From Cryptomeria japonica (Eukaryota; Streptophyta; Pinopsida; Cupressales; Cupressaceae), in NCBI RefSeq assembly GCF_030272615.1, contig NC_081405.1, forward strand, positions 608,270,677 to 608,334,676: a stretch of 64,000 nucleotides of DNA, written 5' to 3'. The position numbers were made by a program, and so were the translations under genes. This document shows, piece after piece, positions 57,986-64,000 of this stretch; the stretch's first letter is position 1, and the number at the start of each line of letters is the position of its first letter. The notes under the pieces are model-generated. The model searched no databases and had not been told where the DNA came from. It worked only from the letters and a program-made list of their open reading frames with translations.

Positions 57986-58757
57986 TGATGCAGGAGCGTC
58001 CCTAGTTCATAGAAATCTTCCATCAACCAAAAATATTTCCTTTTTGTTTGTAGTTTTAGCATTTCTTTCTATGTGTCCTATATTTGGCTCACCGAAACCT
58101 ATGTAGTTGGATTTTTCTTGAAGACCTAATCATCTTCCTTATTCCCAAACCATGGAGTATTTGGATCATTTTCCGGCAAGTTATCACTACTAGTTTCTAA
58201 GACAGTTTTTTGTTACCGGTTTCTTGGACCTATTTGCATTGGCGATGTACCAGATCCCTTCCGTAGCTTGCAAAGCCCTGAGAATTGATTTTGATGTTCC
58301 TTAGCATGTGGATGACCTTTTCCCATGATCTACATTTCATCCTTTGGATTTTCCAAAGGAATCTCTCTGGCGGAGGCTGACTTTGTTGGTTTTGCACGTT
58401 AGGTCTTGTTCTTCAGGTTTTGATCCCTTTTTGGGCCGACCAGATCCCCTTGGATTGTATAAATAATTTCAATAGAGAATTAGAATGTAATCAAGAAGTT
58501 AAACTGAGCATAGAAGATAGATCTTAAGATTTTAGGTCTCAGTTGTGGCCTGTTCTATATTTTGAGCATGTTTTAGCAGGTGTGTGAGCTGGTTACTGTA
58601 ACTTGGTTATTATCGGTTGGTTGAAATCAATTTTCATGATATAATTCAATCTATTTTGCATTGCCTCCATCATGTCCTTATGTTTCTATTGTGTTTACTC
58701 TTGCTGACCAGTCTAGATTGATCTCTTTGAGGTCCCTCCTAGCTGGTGACTACTTCA
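57986..58757 (+). mobile_element. Solo LTR with 5-bp TSD
   Basis: It begins TGATGCAGGAGCGTCC and ends GACTACTTCA (TG...CA). AAAGT precedes it (57981-57985) and follows it (58758-58762). Copy A has the uninterrupted site TTGAAAGCTCATATGG at about 44469, against TTGAAAGT-[LTR]-AAAGTTCATATGG here. No internal element sequence is present, so it arose by recombination between LTRs. The first 16 bases closely match the chromovirus LTR start, but the remainder differs, so it is a related but distinct family. Confidence 0.92.
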
Positions 58758-59207
58758 AAAGTTCATATGGAAAATTTATAGGTCTATCTCAATATCTAAA
58801 ATAATGTAATAAAATGTTTCCTTGCCCATCTTAAAAAAATAAGATTTGAATCTACCTAGTAGATATGGAGATGTTCAAGTAGACGAAGGAACAAATTCAA
58901 AGCTAGGTAAAAGAAGACATATAGAAAAACTTTAATATAAAAATTCTACAACTTTTTAAAATGGGAGAACACAAAATTGCAGATTTACACCCTATAAAAG
59001 ACACGGTAGGAATTTGATGGGAACTTATAAATCTTATAATCCTTGTCAATTTATATTCCCAATACATGAAGGTATGAAACTAAGTGGTTCGCATTCATCC
59101 TCAAGATTAGTTTTAGCTGTAGATGGATAATACATTATTTTGTTGGTGATTTTGATATATAACTAATATAAAAAGATGAACAAAGGTGTCACATTTTTAG
59201 TTAGCTT

Positions 59208-59515
59208 TGATAAATATTATGATTTGTGTGTGGCACATATAACATATTCTTATAAGTAAACTTTATAGCTCAATCAAAAGTCGATGTTGATACCCCCAAA
59301 GCATGTATCCATAAACACTATAAAATAAATTTGTACACTAATTATCTAGGCATGCAAGAGATTCAGTGTTAGTCGCATTGGTCCAAGAATTAGGGTAAAC
59401 CCAGTAACATTGAGTTACCCTAGCCCTTCAATACTAAATCTTTCAAATGTGACCTATGATTTGTATTTAAATTATTAGAATTGATATTGATTTTATTGTA
59501 AAAAAGGTATATGTT
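59208..59515. other. About 300-base insertion specific to copy B
   Basis: Copy A runs directly from GTTAGCTAACAAAAG to the block beginning CAAATCATCCATTATC, whereas copy B has about 300 extra bases there. The insert contains an internal hairpin-like pair, AGGGTAA and TTACCCT (about 59391-59423). It could be a small non-autonomous transposon; ends are not defined. Confidence 0.45.
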
Positions 59516-59875
59516 TAAATCATTCATTATCTATTAAATTTCATTTAGTGTAGATATTATCATATTTGATCTCAATGAGAAATGATAATTTTTATTACAT
59601 AACTTGAGTGTTAGGAAAATCATTAGGTTAGAATTGTTCTCCTTTGGTCAAAAGCTTGTTACATATTCCATAGTATAGATTAAAGATAAAAAACACTAAA
59701 GAATGGTGTATAATTGCTAATGTCATGTTGATTTTGCGCTCTTATCACAATTTAATTTGTATAAAAGCACCCATGCTAAGTTTATAACCTTGACTTCAAA
59801 TTATGCTAAAACATTTGCATAATTAAACAATATAGTTGTGCAAGCTGTATCTAATAAAAAAGATCAACCTAAGGA

Positions 59876-59998
59876 AACATGTCCACAGTGTTTACAGCAA
59901 ATCATTTAAGAATATTCCCATGACTCAGAATGTTATTTGAAAACATGTCCACAATGTTTATGTCAAATCATCCAAACATGTTGACATGAATCAGAATC
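59876..59998. repeat. 65-bp tandem duplication in copy B
   Basis: AAACATGTCCACARTGTTTA, then CAAATCAT and ATGAMTCAGAAT, occur twice about 65 bases apart. Copy A has the unit once (near 45810-45865). Confidence 0.7.
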
Positions 59999-60849
59999 TT
60001 ATCTTCAGCTATTTCCTTGCTGGTAAACATATTGATATATTGACATGTGTATCATAAAGAAAGTCAAACTGAAACAAATGACAATACCGTCTGATAATGT
60101 CCTCCAAAATATTTTAAAGCACAAGCATTCCTATCAATCAATAGAAGGGTAAAGAATTCATTGACTCGGATAGCGAAAGTCCATAAAAATACTCTGGCAA
60201 GAAAAAAAAATATTCGAATTTTTAGAAAAAAAAGGTGTAGTCAAATATATTATCTTAACTTGTCAGTCGACAATATGTTAACATACAGGAGCGCACTTCC
60301 GACGTCGTTTTCTACAGAAAAGCAAATTTATACTTAGCAAATAAGGCTAAACTCTTTCACTTTCTTCTTTCCATCAACGTAATTATCATATACGAACATA
60401 ATATCACCGACTTTTCTTAGTTAAGCTTACTTTCACGAGTTTAAATATTTCTAACAATTATACTTTATACATACAAATCTTTTGACTTGACTCGCATAGA
60501 TTTAATTATTCAAAGCTGATTGTGGAAAATTTACTTTGAATAATTTAGAATATATTGGTCACAAAATAAGCTTTGGCTAATTTTGAATAATCCCACATGC
60601 TCTCTGCCCATCTCTCTTTAGCTAATGTGTATGTGCAATCTTGCCACTAATAAAGTGAATTTTGTTGGTTATTTAATAATATTTCAATTTTGTTGTCAAT
60701 GTGACAAAATCATAGGCATATCTAATAAAAAATATTAATGTAATTATTTAATATTGATACCAAAACCGATGGGTGACTATGACTATATGAATGTAAAAGA
60801 TTTGATCTAACAATTAACATCTCTTAATAAAAGAATATGAAAAAAATAC

Positions 60850-61560
60850 CCATGGGAAATTAGAAGTATTATGGAAGATAGCAAGGATATGACTAGGGGC
60901 TTCCCTCAATTTATAGTTTAGCATTCTTTTATGGAAGGTAATAGGGCTACTGAAGATTTGGCTAATCATGGCCTTAGGTATGATGACTAGATCTTCCTAT
61001 CATTCCCTCAGTGTCCTCCTAGTCTTAAAGAGATTCTCTCTTCAGAAAGGGTGTAGATTTACCTAACGGATACTAATTAATTTGTTAGTAATGCTAACCA
61101 TGGTAATTAAAATGAATATTAGACAAAGTGGGTGGAAAGGCTGTAATATTTTTCAAATTCAAATTTGGATAAAGTATGTTATGTTGATGTGGCTTCTTGA
61201 TTGTGGGCTAGGCTGGATGATAGTTATTACTCTTCTTTGCATAGGGAAGTTTGATGATTTTAAAGAGTTGAATGTTATGAATAAACCTTGCATTTATTTA
61301 GCTTTCATTGCCATGAGTGGTGAAAATATTTGTGTGGATGATGACGCCTTGCATTTGTATCCTTGTAAGGTTGGCTATTTATGAAAGGGTCACTTCAGAT
61401 GTGTGAGAAAAACTGAGTTTTTAGACACTCCTAACTTTAGTTACTCTTTCTTTTTTTCCCTTTTCAACTGTGGATATCTTTGTGGGCCTAATTTGTTCTC
61501 TTCCTTTTTGTCTCTACCAATGGTTGTTGGGTTAAAAATTGTAATGGGGGGTGCCCTGAA
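60850..61560 (+). pseudogene. LINE RNase H end plus 3' UTR
   Basis: The frame reads HSFMEGNRATEDLANHGLRY, then a stop and LPSLKEILSS-like residues. This is the C-terminus of a plant LINE RNase H (usual form H-x-x-R-E-G-N-x-x-A-D-x-L-A-N). The remainder to about 61560 is T-rich 3' UTR. The 100-codon frame at 61082-61384 is hydrophobic and probably untranslated. Confidence 0.55.
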
Positions 61561-61570
61561 ATGTTACCAT

Positions 61571-63230
61571 TGGTAGCATCAATTTCATGGTTACCCTAGA
61601 GCTTATTGTGAAAACCATTGGTCTAAAATGTGAAGAGGAAATTTTTAGGGGCCTACAAAGGTTTCTCAAGAAATTCTTTGAAAAAAGTGAAAGGCCGAAG
61701 GTTTTGTAGAAAGACTATGATCATTCCATCTTACTTACCCCATGTGCAATGGTAAGTTTTCATGTAATGAAATATTTTACCTTGGAATGACATTATTCTA
61801 TAGTTCATGGCTATCATTTTACAATTTTAAATCATATTCATCACGTGGATAAAATTGACTTGTCATTTTATCTATTCACTTCTTTATTTACTAGTATCTA
61901 TAAAGGGGTCTTTCCCCCTTTATATCAAGGGTTAATTTATGCCCTTTACCAATTTACCTTTGACCACTACCCTCACCAAAGTTTCCTGTTAACATATCTT
62001 AGAAACCCTAGTGGCTTTGAGGAAACAACTTGTAGCCTAGTTTGTATAGAGCTTATTGAATCTAATCTACTACCTTCTAAAAGTAGCAAGCCTGCTACTA
62101 CCCCTAAAGGTAAAAATCTAAAAATCCCCCTGTTAGTGAAGCTTTGGAGTTAGTGCTTATTAAAAGTACCCTAGATAAAAAGAAAGATTCTACTCTGAAG
62201 AGAAACCCTTCTAAGGTTAGGAAAACTGAACAAAAACCCTTGATAAAAAGCATAACCATTGACTTAGATGAGTTGGGGTTTGAAGATGAGGAAGAAGCCA
62301 AGAAGTAAATTGATAAACAAGATGGTAAGTTGGGTGAGAGATGCTCTGTGTGTCTAATTTCTTAAGACAAAAAGAGAAAGAATAAAATTGAGGAAACTCT
62401 TGTTTCTGTTGAAGTTTATTTACTGACAGAAGATGTGGAAATCTCTTTTGAAGATTTTAAAGATGAGGATTTTTAGGATATTGAGGAGGACCAAGAGGAC
62501 AAGAGTAATGAAAATTTTGAATCCACTAATGTGCCTAAGGAAGAAGGCTTGAGGTTTTCTCAAAGAACCCCTTCCCCTGCTTATTTTGGGGAGGAAGATA
62601 TTGGGCCTATTTCTCTAGATTGCCCCTATGTGAAGAAAGATGAAACCATTGCAAAATTAAAGGGTCAAATTGCAAACCTATAGGTTTGTGTTATGAACCT
62701 AGAAACCAAAGCTAAGGATTATCGACAATGAAAAAGGAAGATGGGCATGACTCTGAGGTTTCTCTATGTAATTACTGACAAAATCATGAGAAAAGTTACA
62801 ATTGGGTTCGTCTTGGGCCAGAGAAAACTTAAGACGACCAACGAATAGGAGGGCATGAGTAACTTTTTGGAGGAGGAGCAAGCTGATGAAGACATGGACT
62901 GGGAGGCTTGTCAACAACATATGAGGATGCTTGCAATGAATTGGGATTTCCAAAATAGTAAATAATGTAAAGGTTTGTGACATAGTGCTAGATGTTTCAC
63001 CTTTTTTATATCTATTTGCAACTTACAAATATGGATGGTTTTGATAGCGTTATGAGCCTATTAGGTCTTATTTTTAATAGCTATTGTATTTATAAGTTTA
63101 ATTATTTGGACAATTTGATTAATGAGGCCTATGATATGTCAATTTTTGTTCTATTGCTTCTCAGTTTTGTTCTTTTTGTCTTTTTGTGAGGTATCTAGGC
63201 CCTTTCCCTATGTAAGTAATAAAAAATTAT
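61571..63230 (+). pseudogene. Repeat-borne ORF with VHGYHF motif, copy 2
   Basis: Blocks in order: MVSFHVMKYFTLE and SIVHGYHFTILNHIHH (VHGYHF at 61803); FYLFTSLFTSIYKG and LYQGLIYALYQF; a Lys/Pro linker (KPATTPKGKNLKIP); an acidic region (ITIDLDELGFEDEEEAKK, later DFKDEDF and DIEEDQEDKSNE); a helical C-terminus (KKDETIAKLKGQIANL; SNFLEEEQADEDMDWEACQQ). Then comes a T-rich tail ending TAAGTAATAAAAAATT. The frame shifts and several stops intervene. Domain order matches copy 1 at 56700-57731. The family is not recognised; a retroposon-encoded nucleic-acid-binding or coat-like protein is possible but unproven. Confidence 0.5.
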
Positions 63231-64000
63231 AATTCAAACATATTTTACTTCAATAATGCATAATAGTTTGCCTATTAATATAAATTAAATTCCTTTTTAT
63301 TGAAATAAAAAGATCATCACCTTGTGCACCAATTTTTTTATTATCTATTTTACAATTTTTCCATGTGTGTGGAACAAAGAACTTAACAATTATTGTAATA
63401 TCTATCTTCCCTAGAAATTAAAAATAAATATAATAGCTAAATTAAATATACTAAAAAATGGAATTGTTGGAAGGCCATTGAAGGGCCTTCATTCGCAAGT
63501 AACTTCATTCAAAGGTACTTGAATAATTGTGGGAACCAATAAAAAAATTAAAATAAAAGACCATTGGACAAGCATCGAATGATAGAAAGATTAATAAAAG
63601 CAACCTTTGAATGAAGGTATTTAGGCCAATAATTTAAAAGCTATTAAACTACTAAGAACTAATTATAAATATAAACAAGATAATTTTTGTAGATAAAAAA
63701 TGAAATATATCCCAATAATCAATTTTGTAGGTGAAATTTTTGAAGAATTCTTCAAAGAACTATTTTTAGTTATTAGCTTTTTGGAGGGAGGAAATAATTG
63801 ACAAAGAAATCATCTAGAAAGATTTTGCAATGGAGAAAAAAATTGTAAATGAGGAAAAGAGAAATAAGACCATAATAAAAAGTAATTAAATAAGAAAATG
63901 TTTACGATAAAGGGATAAAGAGTAATCTAATAAATGACCCAAATATTTATCTCACAAAGACTTAAAGTATATATTTTATAATTTGTATTAAAATATTTTA
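63231..64000. other. AT-rich end of window
   Basis: No gene is recognised; only the hairpin-forming repeat at 63468-63616 stands out. Confidence 0.4.
63468..63616. repeat. Nested inverted repeat
   Basis: CTTCATTCAAAGGT (63503-63516) is the exact reverse complement of ACCTTTGAATGAAG (63603-63616), separated by 86 bases. A second small palindrome, GAAGGCC...GGCCTTC, lies just left of it (about 63469-63490). It could be a miniature inverted-repeat element or a hairpin. Confidence 0.6.

Larger units (their letters stand above)
57734..60830 (+). repeat. Segmental duplication, copy B
   Basis: Homologous to copy A (about 44200-48540). It contains a solo LTR (57986-58757), an insertion of about 300 bases (59208-59515) and a local tandem duplication (59876-59998), all absent from copy A. 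It lacks the TIR gene: similarity breaks at about 60620, within the leader remnant, and resumes with sequence matching about 48365 onward in copy A. Confidence 0.85.

Overview
This window looks like transposon-rich, gene-poor nuclear DNA of a seed plant, most likely a gymnosperm (conifer type) or otherwise a large-genome dicot. The reasons are the AT-rich composition, the density of decayed Ty1/copia, Ty3/gypsy chromovirus and LINE elements, a 3.2 kb degenerate telomere-like array, and a TIR-class defence gene (a class that grasses largely lack). There is no prokaryotic organisation: no operons, no CRISPR, no ribosome-binding sites. The species assignment is inference.

Layout. 1-8.7 kb: LINE debris (RNase H domain at 4.6-4.9 kb), a direct non-coding duplication (2.9-3.5 and 7.15-7.9 kb), a lone relic of a TIR-gene second exon on the minus strand at 3.8 kb, and two unidentified exon-like pieces. 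8.7-11.9 kb: degenerate TTAGGG-type array. 13.2-18.9 kb: a 124-bp perfect tandem duplication, then a complete but dead copia element (LTRs, 5-bp target-site duplication, primer-binding site, one long frame broken only by nine stops). 19-21.8 kb: two genic relics, one unknown and one with a TIFY motif. 24-28 kb: minus-strand copia remains. 30.4-30.9 kb: a frameshifted Agenet-domain gene relic. 33-36 kb: plus-strand LINE ORF2. 36-40 kb: minus-strand LINE ORF1. 43.3-44.0 kb: a short insertion with a perfect 15-bp target-site duplication.

44.2-60.8 kb holds a direct segmental duplication. Copy A (about 44.2-48.5 kb) carries the one gene that looks intact, a two-exon TIR-only protein at 46.7-47.7 kb. 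Copy B (about 57.7-60.8 kb) keeps both flanks but has lost the gene, and has gained a solo LTR whose empty target site is still visible in copy A. Between the copies lies a decayed Ty3/gypsy chromovirus (50.37-56.65 kb). Two copies of an uncharacterised repeat-borne ORF family sharing a VHGYHF motif lie at 56.7-57.7 and 61.6-63.2 kb.

Overall, a single plausible functional gene (TIR-only) sits among relics. The best biological leads are the TIR gene with its duplicated promoter and lost sister copy, the methylation-type decay signature in the copia element, the solo LTR with its empty site, the structured telomere-like array, and the recurrent VHGYHF ORF family. All domain calls come from reading translations by eye; no database search was run.
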